Source of the DNA: Akkermansiaceae bacterium
GTDB taxonomy: Bacteria > Verrucomicrobiota > Verrucomicrobiia > Verrucomicrobiales > Akkermansiaceae
Direction: 5' to 3'
Length of the DNA stretch: 37,527 bases
Assembly: GCA_015061985.1 (NCBI GenBank)
Contig: SUVN01000022.1
Coordinates: 1 to 37,527 of the forward strand
The position numbers and the translations under genes are program-made. Below, in pieces: positions 24,056 through 32,839 of the stretch (its first letter is position 1; every line of letters starts with the position of its first letter). The notes beneath the pieces were generated by a model, which was given only the letters and a program-made list of their open reading frames with translations, was not told where the DNA came from and made no database searches.

Positions 24056-25924
24056 TCAAAGCTGTTTCAGCAGCTTGTCGGCACCTCTGTAATCACCCAG
24101 TTTTCGGAGAACTCGCTTCGCCGCATCTTTATCCTGCTTACAGCCCCAGCCATACAGGAAGCACTTGGCCAGAGTGTATTGCGCTTCCTTTAAATCGCTG
24201 TCAGAGGGGAGCAGGTAATAGCCCTTATACTTGTTCTGAGCAACACCTTTGCCGTACAGGTAGCATTTTGCCAGCTCCGTCTCGGCATCTTTGTTGCCTG
24301 CATCAGCCGCTTTCTTCAGCCAATTGACAGCTTCCTGTGGATTCTTCTCCACCCCCCAGCCATACAGATAACACTCACCCAGCTTACCCTGCGCGTTGGC
24401 AAGTCCCTGCTCCGCAGCCTTGCGATACCAATTGAACGCTTCCGTGGGGTTCTTCTCTACGCCTTGGCCATACAGATAACACTCACCCAGCCTATTCTGC
24501 GCCTTGACATGACCCTGTTCCGCAGCCTTGCGAAACCAATTGAACGCTTCCGTGGGGTTCTTCTCTACGCCTTTGCCATTTGCATAGCACAAACCCAGCT
24601 CCTTCTGCGCGATGTCAAGTCCCTGTTCCGAAGCCTTGCGATACCAATTGAACGCTTCCGTGGGGTTCTGCTCTACGCCTTTGCCATTTGCATAGCACAA
24701 ACCCAGATTATACTGCGCGTTGGCATATCCCTGTTCCGCAGCCTTGCGAAACCAATTGAACGCTTCCGTGGGGTTCTTCTCTACGCCTCGGCCATAGTAA
24801 TAGCAGTTCCCCAGATTATTCTGCGCCTTGACATGACCCTGTTCCGCAGCCTTGCGATACCAATTGACCGCTTCCGTGGGGTTCTGCTCTACGCCTTGGC
24901 CATAGTAATAGCAGACCCCCAGATTATTCTGCGCGATGTCAAGTCCCTGCTCCACAGCCTTGCGATACCAATTGACCGCTTCCGTGGGGTTCTGCTCTAC
25001 GCCTTGGCCATAGTAATAGCAGACCCCCAGATTATTCTGCGCGTTGGCATATCCCTGTTCCGCAGCCTTGCGAAACCAATTGAACGCTTCCGTGGGGTTC
25101 TTCTCTACGCCTTTGCCATTTGCATAGCACAAACCCAGCTCCTTCTGCGCGTTGGCATATCCCTGTTCCGCAGCCTTGCGAAACCAATTGAACGCTTCCG
25201 TGGGGTTCTTCTCTACGCCTTGGCCATTTGCATAGCACAAACCCAGCTCCTTCTGCGCGATGTCAAGTCCCTGTTCCGCAGCCTTGCGATACCAATTGAA
25301 CGCTTCCGTGGGGTTCTTCTCTACGCCTTGGCCATTTGCATAGCAGACCCCCAGAATATACTGCGCGTTGGCAAGTCCCTGTTCCGCAGCCTTGCGATTC
25401 CAGTTGACCGCTTCCACATACGATTTTTCAGAATAATACAACTCGGCCAGATTCATCTGCGCCCTGGCATTTCCCATTTCGGCTGCTTTGAGAAACCAGC
25501 GGTGCGCTTCATACTTGTTTTGTTCCACGCCTACGCCATTGCTGTAGCACATTCCCAGATTATTCATCGCATCCGACAGCCCCTGTTCGGCGGCGGCGCG
25601 GAACCAGCGGACGGCTTCCTGCGGATTCTTTTCGCCCCCCTGACCATGCTTGTAGCACACAGCCAGACAGAATTGAGCCATGGCATCACCATGCTCTGCC
25701 CCGGCTTTCAGCCAGGCGTAGATATCCCCCGGCAGCGGCGTATCCGCAGTACGTCTGATTACCGGAGAGGCGGCAGGAGTCGGAGCCTCCGCAGGCGCAG
25801 GCTGCGCCACAGGCGTATCCTGCGCCGGGGGCGGCGTTGGCTGCGCGGCAGCCTCCTGAGCGTGCACCACAGGCAGCCCCAGCAGGCCGCCCGCCATCAG
25901 TAGTGTAATTGTATTTGTTTTCAT
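24056..25924 (-). CDS. Secreted Sel1-repeat protein with near-identical repeats
   Basis: 622 residues: signal peptide (MKTNTITLLMAGGLLGLPVVHA), a Pro/Ala-rich linker to about residue 60, then about 15 Sel1-like units of 36 residues (consensus AxxxLGxCYxxGxGVEKNPTEAxNWxRKAAEQG). The nine central units are almost identical in DNA. Sel1 arrays are alpha-solenoids for protein binding, here predicted in the periplasm or outside. The C-terminal module (KCYLYGKGVAQN, SLKEAQYTLAKC-like, LGDYRGADKLL) recurs in the 845-residue neighbour, so the two are paralogues. It is last of the minus-strand Sel1 locus, with no visible terminator before hemW. Confidence 0.92.
   Translation of the reverse strand: MKTNTITLLMAGGLLGLPVVHAQEAAAQPTPPPAQDTPVAQPAPAEAPTPAASPVIRRTADTPLPGDIYAWLKAGAEHGDAMAQFCLAVCYKHGQGGEKNPQEAVRWFRAAAEQGLSDAMNNLGMCYSNGVGVEQNKYEAHRWFLKAAEMGNARAQMNLAELYYSEKSYVEAVNWNRKAAEQGLANAQYILGVCYANGQGVEKNPTEAFNWYRKAAEQGLDIAQKELGLCYANGQGVEKNPTEAFNWFRKAAEQGYANAQKELGLCYANGKGVEKNPTEAFNWFRKAAEQGYANAQNNLGVCYYYGQGVEQNPTEAVNWYRKAVEQGLDIAQNNLGVCYYYGQGVEQNPTEAVNWYRKAAEQGHVKAQNNLGNCYYYGRGVEKNPTEAFNWFRKAAEQGYANAQYNLGLCYANGKGVEQNPTEAFNWYRKASEQGLDIAQKELGLCYANGKGVEKNPTEAFNWFRKAAEQGHVKAQNRLGECYLYGQGVEKNPTEAFNWYRKAAEQGLANAQGKLGECYLYGWGVEKNPQEAVNWLKKAADAGNKDAETELAKCYLYGKGVAQNKYKGYYLLPSDSDLKEAQYTLAKCFLYGWGCKQDKDAAKRVLRKLGDYRGADKLLKQL
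24404..25375 (-). repeat. Nine tandem 108-bp units coding 36-residue Sel1 repeats
   Basis: The phrase CTTCCGTGGGGTTC recurs every 108 bp nine times from about 24439 to 25303. Units differ mainly in two or three swap blocks (LDIAQ, YANAQ, HVKAQ; CYANG, CYYYG), a mosaic pattern typical of recombination between repeats. Confidence 0.92.
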
Positions 25925-25983
25925 GTGATGATGTTTGAATGAAATAATTTACTCGGGACAAGGGTTTCAACTCACCGAGGCGG

Positions 25984-28209
25984 TTAAAGAATCTCCCGCA
26001 GGATATCGACGGCGGGTTGCCAACCGCGAGCGGCAGACTCCCTGAACAGATTGATAGCCTTTACCCTATCCTGTCGAACGCCCAGCCCATGCGCATAACA
26101 GCGGCCTAATTCATAGTACGCTATTCTGTTATCCTGCTCAACAGCCCGCTCCAGCCAACGCACGGCATCTGCCGGGCATGCGGCGACCCCCACCCCCTCC
26201 CGGTAACAGACACCGAGCAGGCACTGGGCACCGGCATGCCCATTCTCTGCAGCAGTGCGCAGGCAGGAGATAGCTTCAGAGGCATCCACGATACCGTAGT
26301 CGTCAACCAAGCGACTCATCATCGCCAGCTGATAGCAAGCCTCAGAGTCCTCCTCTTCTGCCGCCCGGCGGAACAAGCGAGCCGCCTCGGCATCATCCTG
26401 CGGAACGCCATCGCCATTTCTGTAACACAGCCCGAGATTTCTGGCGGCAACGGCATTGTCATTTTCCGCTGCCATTTTCCACCAGCGCACCGCTTCTGCC
26501 AAATCCGGGCTGCCGTTCACGCCGTCGTAGCAGAATTGTCCCATTATTTCCTGTGCTTTATCATTGTCGTTTTCGGCAGACTGCGTAAAATACCGCACAG
26601 CCAGAGAAGTATTTTTCTCTACACCAAGACCGTAGTAATAGCACCGCCCCACATTATATTGAGCCATGGCATTATTATTCTCCGCAGCTTTTTTGTACCA
26701 TTTGAATGCCGCTGCGGCATCCGCTGTCACCCCCAAACCATGGGCGTAATGCTCTGCGAGCTCCGGGTAAGCCGCCGTTATCCCGTTATGCGCGGCTTTC
26801 TCGCACCACATAAAAGCCATTTTCGGATTTTGCTTCACGCCGCCAAAGCCATAGCGATACAGATTGGATGCGGTAAACTGTGCCTGCGGGTGATTTTTTT
26901 TCGCAGCTTTTTCATACCATTCCAACGCAAGCCGACAATCCCTCTCCACGCAGGAACCGTTTAAATAACAATCACCCAGGTTTGCCATGGCCTCGGCGTG
27001 CCCGCTTTCAGCCGCCATCCTGAACCACTTGACGGCCGCTTCGGCATCCTCCTCCACGCCCCAGCCATTCAGGTAACATTCACCCAGATTGTTTTGCGCG
27101 TCCGCGCTATTGTTCTCCGCCGCCCGGCGATACCAATAGACGGCGGTCTCCAAATCTTCCTCCACCGCATTTCCGCAAAAATACATCCCCCCCAGCGCAG
27201 ACTGAGCCCGAGCCTCGCCCTGTTCCGCCGCCAGCTTGTACCAGTAAAAAGCCTGAGAGAGATTTTTCTCCACACCGTATCCCGACTGATAGAACAGCCC
27301 CACGTTGTAATAAGCATCCGTATACTCCTGCTGAGCCGCAGCATGATACCAGCGGAACGCTTCGGCGGGCGTTTCCTCCACCCCCCTGCCGGCAAAGAAC
27401 GCGCTGCCCAACAGGTATTGCGCCCGGGCGTTGCCCTGTTCCGCAGCCGCGCGATACCACCGCACCGCCGCAACCTCATCTTTCTCCACCCCGTCACCGT
27501 CGGCATAACACAGCCCGGCATTCAACTGAGCCTTGGCATACCCCTGCCGTGCAGCACTCAGGTACAACTGCACAGCCAGCCCGGCATCAGGCTTCACGCC
27601 GCGCCCCGCCATATAGCACCATGCCAGCGTATTCTGTGCCGCAGCATCATTGTGCACAGCAGCCTTCTGCAACCATTTCACCGCCTCGGCATCATCCTGC
27701 TTCACGCCCACAGCATCCAGATACATCTCCCCCAGACGGAACTGTGCACCGACATGATCTTGCTCTGCCGCCGCCAGATAATACCGCAGTGCCTCCCGGA
27801 GTTCTTCCTCACGACCGTCTGCCGCCTTCTCTGCCTGCACCCCCCGATCGTAAAGAGCCTCCGGTGACTCTGCCGCAGGAGAAACCTTTTCCGCGCTTTC
27901 AACAGCTTCTTCGCGTGGCCGCAGTTCAGGCTCATTCGCAGCTTCCGGCACATCACCTTCGGCGGTGGGCATACCCCATGCTGCCACCTTCATTTTGGCT
28001 GAGGGATGCCCCTGCGCTGCCGCCTCTCTGTACCAGTACAAGGCCTGCGCCTCATCAATATCGACCCCGATTCCGTACTCATAGCTCACCCCCAAGGCAT
28101 ACTGCGCACTATCCAGCCCCAGCTCCGCCGCACGCCGATACCGCTGCACGGAATCCCGGAGACTCTCTGACACGCCACCCCGCCTTTCTTTCTTTTTTTC
28201 GTGTTCCAT
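25984..28209 (-). CDS. Sel1-repeat protein without signal peptide
   Basis: 741 residues starting with a charged, non-hydrophobic N-terminus (MEHEKKKERRGG), so probably cytoplasmic, unlike its neighbours. Two Sel1 units (about 20-85) are followed by an acidic linker (about 85-135) and then roughly sixteen further Sel1 units to the end. Units here are diverged (for example AQNTLAWCYMAGRGVKPD, AQYNVGRCYYYGLGVEKN), unlike the recently amplified neighbour. The gap to the downstream Sel1 gene is only 59 nt, allowing co-transcription. The function is scaffold-like; partner unknown. Confidence 0.9.
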   Translation of the reverse strand: MEHEKKKERRGGVSESLRDSVQRYRRAAELGLDSAQYALGVSYEYGIGVDIDEAQALYWYREAAAQGHPSAKMKVAAWGMPTAEGDVPEAANEPELRPREEAVESAEKVSPAAESPEALYDRGVQAEKAADGREEELREALRYYLAAAEQDHVGAQFRLGEMYLDAVGVKQDDAEAVKWLQKAAVHNDAAAQNTLAWCYMAGRGVKPDAGLAVQLYLSAARQGYAKAQLNAGLCYADGDGVEKDEVAAVRWYRAAAEQGNARAQYLLGSAFFAGRGVEETPAEAFRWYHAAAQQEYTDAYYNVGLFYQSGYGVEKNLSQAFYWYKLAAEQGEARAQSALGGMYFCGNAVEEDLETAVYWYRRAAENNSADAQNNLGECYLNGWGVEEDAEAAVKWFRMAAESGHAEAMANLGDCYLNGSCVERDCRLALEWYEKAAKKNHPQAQFTASNLYRYGFGGVKQNPKMAFMWCEKAAHNGITAAYPELAEHYAHGLGVTADAAAAFKWYKKAAENNNAMAQYNVGRCYYYGLGVEKNTSLAVRYFTQSAENDNDKAQEIMGQFCYDGVNGSPDLAEAVRWWKMAAENDNAVAARNLGLCYRNGDGVPQDDAEAARLFRRAAEEEDSEACYQLAMMSRLVDDYGIVDASEAISCLRTAAENGHAGAQCLLGVCYREGVGVAACPADAVRWLERAVEQDNRIAYYELGRCYAHGLGVRQDRVKAINLFRESAARGWQPAVDILREIL

Positions 28210-28443
28210 GACTTTCTCTTTGTTATCGTTTGCTTTGCTCCATTATTGATGAATGTTCTAATGAAGCGACAAATGGAAAAATTACGAATGGGAAGCCACG
28301 ATTAACCGATTTAACATTCCGCTCGCTCTGCTCGCATGAATAACGGAGAATACCACTTGCGTTAGGTGAAACCTCCTGCACGCAGCGCAGCGTACTTTGA
28401 ATTCGTCATTCGTAAATCGTCATTCGTAAATCCGTGTGTCTCT
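28210..28443. other. Intergenic spacer with small direct and inverted repeats
   Basis: 234 nt between two Sel1 genes with no gene seen. CGTCATTCGTAAAT is perfectly duplicated (28404-28417, 28418-28431), and TTACGAATG at 28282-28290 is the inverse of CATTCGTAA in both units. This gives a short element with inverted ends about 150 bp apart, possibly a miniature repeat element. Confidence 0.5.
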
Positions 28444-30981
28444 TCACCGTTGGAATTTACTTGCCTTTTCCCGAGAAAATGGCTCTGCCGATGCGCCGGA
28501 GCTCGGTTTCTCCGGTGCCACCGTTACCGTCTTTTCCTCTTTCCGCGAAAAGCGCTCCACCGATACGCCGGAGCTCGGTTTCTCCGGCACCACCGTTACC
28601 GTCTTTTCCGATTCTGCCGATGACGTGGGCACGATTCGGACAGCAGGAGAAATCGGCTGCTCTCCCCTCCGGCGTGATTCTTCTTCCTCCCCGCATTTGT
28701 CTGTATTACGATGCCTGATGATACAAAGCAGAATGCCGCATAGCATCACCACGATAATAGGGGTGATGACGACGGGCTCTTTGCACAGCCACTCCAATTC
28801 CTTCAGCTTGACTTCGTACCAATTCAACTGAAGAGCCTTTGCATCCTTGTAATCACCCAGTTCCTGAAAAATTGCATTGGCTCGTTCTATATTCTGCGCC
28901 CACCCCCAGCCATACAGGAGACACCTGGCACGGGTGTATTGCGCTTCCTTTAAGCTGCCATCGGGGACCAGGTAATTGCCCTTTACCCAACCCTGTGCTT
29001 CCAACAAGTTTTTTGCTGCATTGGTGTAATGATCCAGGAGCAGGCTATATCCCTTTTTCCTATCCTGTGCTACCCCTTTGCCATACAGGTAGCACTTGGC
29101 CAGCTCCGTCATGGCTTTATCTAACCCGCTTTCTGCCGCTTCGGTGTACAGGGCGAAGGCTTCCTGCGCATTCTTCTCTGTACCGCGTCCGTACATGTAG
29201 CAGTCTGCCAGCCGATACTGAGCCTCCGCAAAGCCCTGCTCAGCGGATTTCTTCAGCCAGCGAACCGCTTCCTGCGGGTTCTTTTCCACTCCCCAGCCGT
29301 ACAGATAGCATTTTCCCAGATTGCACTGAGCCCCGGCATCATTCTGCTCCTCAGCCGCATTCCTCAATTCTACCCGATTCCGTCGTGCCCGCCATCCATT
29401 CGGCTCTTCTACACCGATATTGTATTCATCATAGATTGCATCCAAAGCATTCTGAGCGGCGATGTTGCCCTTCTTTGCTGCTCTATCATACCAATTGACA
29501 GCCTCCTGCAGATCTATTCCCACCCCCCGGCCAAAGCGATAACAATTCCCCAAGGCATACTGTGCGGCAACAAATTGCTGCTCAGCAGCCTTGCGATACC
29601 AGTAGACTGCTTCACCATAGTCTCTATCCGTTCCCACGCCACGAGCATACAGCTCCCCCAAAAGATACTGCATGCTGACTAATCCGGACTCCGCAGCTTT
29701 GCGATACCACCTGAATGCTTCTTTCAAGTCCTTAGCAACGCCAAGCCCCCTTTCGTAACAAACGCCGAGATTCCTTTGAGCCTCGGCATTGCCCAAATCT
29801 GCCGCCTTGCGAAACCACCGGACTGCTTCACCAAAGTCCTGCTCCTCACTTTCTTCATTCCTGTAGCAGTTCCCCAGATTAAAACATGCCCCGGCATGCC
29901 CCTGCTCCGCAGCCTTGCGAAACCATCCGGCCGCTTCATTCAGATCTTTCTCCACGCCTTCGCCTTCTTTATAACACATACCCAAATCATTCTGTGCAGA
30001 GGCAAACCCTTGGTCCGCCGCTCTGCGATACCAGATGCACGCTTCCTTAATGTCCGGGTTCAATCCAAAACCTTCTTCATAGCACAGGCCCAAATGATAC
30101 TGAGCCGATGCAAGATTTTGCTGCGCTGCCAGACGATAACAGCGCACCGCTTCCTCGGGGTTCTTCTCCACTACATCTCCATTCCTGTAACACTCTCCCA
30201 AATTAAACCAAGCCTCGGCATTTCCCTGATTCGCAGCCTTGCGAAACCACTTGACCGCTTCTTCCGAATCTTTCTCCACGCCTTCGCCATCTTTATAGCA
30301 TAGCCCCAGCACACCCTGCGCCTTGGCATGCCCCTGCTCTGCCGCCTTGCGAAACCACTTGACCGCTTCTTTCGAATCTTTCTCCACGCCTTCGCCATCT
30401 TTATAGCATAGCCCCAGTCCAAACTGCGCCATGGCATCTCCCTGCTCTGCCGCCTTGCGAAACCACTTGACCGCTTCTTTCGGATTTTTCTCCACGCCTT
30501 CGCCATCTTTATAGCATAGCCCCAGCCCAAACTGCGCCCCGGCATCTCCCTGCTCTGCCGCCTTGCGAAACCACTTGACCGCTTCTTTCGAATCTTTCTC
30601 CACGCCTTTGCCGAACAAATAGAATTTCCCCAGAATCGCCCGGGCAGAAACATCTCCCTGTACCGCAGCCGCACGATACCAACGAGCAGCTTCCTTCAGA
30701 TTCGGGATCATACCTTTCCCCTCTTCATAGCACGATGCCAAAAATAATTGTGCATGGCGGTCTCCCTGTACCGCAGCCGCGCGATACCAGCGTACCGCTT
30801 CTTTCAAATTCGACTTCACTCCTTCAGTTCCTTCCTCATAGCATAGTCCCAAATATAGCTGTGCTTTAGCATCACCCTTCTCCGCTGCGGCTTTCACTTT
30901 CTGTATGGGAAAGGCAGACTGCGCCAAAGCCGCCCCCAGCAGGCAGGCAAGCGTCAGCAGGATTATTGTAAGCTTTTTCAT
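28444..30981 (-). CDS. Membrane-anchored Sel1-repeat protein with cytoplasmic tail
   Basis: 845 residues: signal peptide (MKKLTIILLTLACLLGAALA), about 17 Sel1 units (about 22-720; for example AQFGLGLCYKDGEGVEKD), one transmembrane helix near 737-756 (VVITPIIVVMLCGILLCIIR) and a charged tail of about 89 residues. The repeat array should be outside the inner membrane and the tail inside. The tail holds a duplicated 24-residue unit (EKTVTV.PEKPSSG..). The last extracytoplasmic module matches that of the 622-residue paralogue. The topology resembles a sensor or tether linking an external binding solenoid to a cytosolic tail, but that is inference. Confidence 0.9.
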   Translation of the reverse strand: MKKLTIILLTLACLLGAALAQSAFPIQKVKAAAEKGDAKAQLYLGLCYEEGTEGVKSNLKEAVRWYRAAAVQGDRHAQLFLASCYEEGKGMIPNLKEAARWYRAAAVQGDVSARAILGKFYLFGKGVEKDSKEAVKWFRKAAEQGDAGAQFGLGLCYKDGEGVEKNPKEAVKWFRKAAEQGDAMAQFGLGLCYKDGEGVEKDSKEAVKWFRKAAEQGHAKAQGVLGLCYKDGEGVEKDSEEAVKWFRKAANQGNAEAWFNLGECYRNGDVVEKNPEEAVRCYRLAAQQNLASAQYHLGLCYEEGFGLNPDIKEACIWYRRAADQGFASAQNDLGMCYKEGEGVEKDLNEAAGWFRKAAEQGHAGACFNLGNCYRNEESEEQDFGEAVRWFRKAADLGNAEAQRNLGVCYERGLGVAKDLKEAFRWYRKAAESGLVSMQYLLGELYARGVGTDRDYGEAVYWYRKAAEQQFVAAQYALGNCYRFGRGVGIDLQEAVNWYDRAAKKGNIAAQNALDAIYDEYNIGVEEPNGWRARRNRVELRNAAEEQNDAGAQCNLGKCYLYGWGVEKNPQEAVRWLKKSAEQGFAEAQYRLADCYMYGRGTEKNAQEAFALYTEAAESGLDKAMTELAKCYLYGKGVAQDRKKGYSLLLDHYTNAAKNLLEAQGWVKGNYLVPDGSLKEAQYTRARCLLYGWGWAQNIERANAIFQELGDYKDAKALQLNWYEVKLKELEWLCKEPVVITPIIVVMLCGILLCIIRHRNTDKCGEEEESRRRGEQPISPAVRIVPTSSAESEKTVTVVPEKPSSGVSVERFSRKEEKTVTVAPEKPSSGASAEPFSREKASKFQR
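28495..28615 (-). repeat. Two 72-bp repeat units in the Sel1 protein tail
   Basis: GCCGGAGCTCGGTTTCTCCG begins at 28495 and again at 28567, a 72-bp period, followed in both by CACCGTTACCGTCTTTTCC. It encodes a 24-residue duplication in the cytoplasmic tail. Confidence 0.85.
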
Positions 30982-31029
30982 GTATTTTATTGTTAAAGAA
31001 ATGGAATCGATAAGAGGTAGAGTGTTACG

Positions 31030-31329
31030 TCAATACACCGAGAAAAAACCCTGACCATTGCAGCGGGAACAAGGCTTGGTACCGGGGATGGGAGAGCTCA
31101 TATCCACTGCTGCTTCAACACCCGAGCCGTAGCATTGAGAACAAGGAACGGTTTGCTTCACAGGCATGTGTATCGTTCGGGGAGGCGGTTGAGGAGTCGA
31201 TGCAGGGGGCGTATTCACCGGCCAATGCGGCAAAGTCTGCCAGGAATCCATACGTGCTGGCGGGTTGCAGGAAACCATCACCACCAAGCCGGAGGTGAGC
31301 ATGACGAGTCGTGAAAATAATGGGTACAT
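31030..31329 (-). CDS. Small lipoprotein with DnaJ-type CxxCxGxG pair
   Basis: 99 residues. A lipoprotein signal (MYPLFSRLVMLTSGLVVMVSC, lipid on Cys21) is followed by a Pro-rich linker and two zinc-finger halves, CSQCYGSG (Cys63, Cys66) and CSRCNGQG (Cys87, Cys90). In DnaJ two such motifs make one zinc site; here only one site could form, detached from any J domain. Its start is 6 nt after the metalloprotease-like gene, so both are surely one transcript. A redox or chaperone helper role for a secreted partner is possible but unproven. Confidence 0.8.
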   Translation of the reverse strand: MYPLFSRLVMLTSGLVVMVSCNPPARMDSWQTLPHWPVNTPPASTPQPPPRTIHMPVKQTVPCSQCYGSGVEAAVDMSSPIPGTKPCSRCNGQGFFSVY

Positions 31330-31335
31330 AGGCTT

Positions 31336-32796
31336 TTATCTGAAAAAAAGGGGTGCCCGGAATGTGCCGTCCGGCCCACTGATGAGCTTTCTGACCTTAC
31401 CTCCCGCTCCTGTGGGGGATGCCGCCCGCTCATGTTGTTCTATCACAGACCAATTGGTATGACCATTGGGCAACAGGCAATGACTCCGATACCAACGGAA
31501 ATAATTGCCATATTCAGATGAGCACCAACTCCCGGCGAATGTCTCCGGTGTCATTTCCCCGTCAAAATAGGTATGGTTAACAAAGGCGTACTCTACATTA
31601 GTAGCATGCCCCTCCACCAATTGCTTGTAATAGGGATAGTTCCCATTGAAAATGGAATAATACTTACTACGAAGGAAACAATGCGCCATTTCATGCGCGA
31701 TAGTACCATTTATCTCAATCTCGCGTCTCCACCGGGAGCTTTCATTATTTGCGTAAGCATAATTCTCTGCATGCACATCTATTTGCAGGCAAATGCTGTC
31801 ATCCGGCGAATAAGAAGTCGAAGCATGCCCCACATATTCCGGCTCATTATACGACAACCGAATCGGTATCAGCGACAAATCCAGATCCGGCAAGCCGGCA
31901 ATATGATAAGTTCCGCCATAACGACTCAGTTCCTGTTTGATATAATAAGCTCTCACTCGCAGTCCTCCTTCCTGCTCATTGTAGGTGGATAAGCGCAATG
32001 CCAGGAAAGAAGGATAAAAGCCCTGTATGACATTCCCGGTGTTATACCCGATAAAGCTCTGCATGTTTTCCCGAATCAGCCGCAGAGAAGAGATGTAGTC
32101 CTGCAACTCCTTTTTTGTCACGGGATTGCTCAAGTTACTGAATTGGGTGTACAGCTCAATCGCTTTATCCAGATACGAGGCAGCACTGCTCTGATTCCAT
32201 GCGGCATTCCAATTCGGATCTCCATCCCAATGAATGGCAGCCAACCGTTCGCAGGCCGGAGCATAACCGCGTTCAGCCGCAATCTCCAGCCATCTGTACG
32301 CCGTATCCGCATTCCGCGCAACCTCTATTCCCCGTGAAACCGCCTCTGCCATCAGATATGCAGCCTCGGCATCTCCCTCTGCTGCGGCCTGAGAGACAAG
32401 AGTGAGCCCGCTGATGTCTCCCTGATGCAGCTGCGTCTGCCCCAGCAGCCGCTTGCCGCGGCTGTCCTTGTAGTCTGCCAGCTTACGGTACAGTGAAGCC
32501 TGAGCATCCTCACAATAGTCCAGAAACGGAGGAATCCTGTTTTTAATAAACTTGGTATAATTGCGGTAAACCTTCACCAGTTCATCGGAAATCTCTGAGC
32601 GCAGAGAATAGGTGGTGGCTTCACCATAGGCATCATAAAACAGCTCAAACGCTCGTTCCTGAGCATACATACTTTCTGCATCATACTGATTCCGCGCCTG
32701 CTGTACCAACTGCCGCGCCTGCGCATCATCCGCCGTGGCAACAGTACTGCACAGACAACATAACAAAACGGAGAAAACTATATTACCCACTTTCAT
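31336..32796 (-). CDS. Secreted Sel1/HExxH metalloprotease-like protein
   Basis: 486 residues: signal peptide (MKVGNIVFSVLLCCLCSTVATA), a helical region, one or two Sel1-like units around 125-195 (AAEGDAEAAYLMAEAVSRG, AAERGYAPACERLAAIHWDG), then a C-terminal domain with the zincin motif HEMAH at 368-372. EGHA at 395-398, 23 residues on, offers a gluzincin-type third ligand (Glu395). Cys373, Cys435-436 region and Cys446-region residues could form disulfides. The fusion of a solenoid to a metalloprotease-like domain and its coupling to the CxxCxGxG lipoprotein are unusual. Catalysis is predicted from motif only; the peptidase family is not recognised. Confidence 0.8.
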   Translation of the reverse strand: MKVGNIVFSVLLCCLCSTVATADDAQARQLVQQARNQYDAESMYAQERAFELFYDAYGEATTYSLRSEISDELVKVYRNYTKFIKNRIPPFLDYCEDAQASLYRKLADYKDSRGKRLLGQTQLHQGDISGLTLVSQAAAEGDAEAAYLMAEAVSRGIEVARNADTAYRWLEIAAERGYAPACERLAAIHWDGDPNWNAAWNQSSAASYLDKAIELYTQFSNLSNPVTKKELQDYISSLRLIRENMQSFIGYNTGNVIQGFYPSFLALRLSTYNEQEGGLRVRAYYIKQELSRYGGTYHIAGLPDLDLSLIPIRLSYNEPEYVGHASTSYSPDDSICLQIDVHAENYAYANNESSRWRREIEINGTIAHEMAHCFLRSKYYSIFNGNYPYYKQLVEGHATNVEYAFVNHTYFDGEMTPETFAGSWCSSEYGNYFRWYRSHCLLPNGHTNWSVIEQHERAASPTGAGGKVRKLISGPDGTFRAPLFFR

Positions 32797-32839
32797 GCGA
32801 AATAGATGATGAAGTTTTTCTTACTGTATATCCTGATTA

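Noticed and set aside
24404..25375. CRISPR-like or satellite array
   Set aside because: Units are contiguous, 108 bp and coding; there are no spacers.
24464..25903. Plus-strand open frame of 479 codons opposite the Sel1 gene
   Set aside because: It exists because the 108-bp repeat is a multiple of three and lacks stops on the other strand; the minus-strand frame has a signal peptide and Sel1 consensus.
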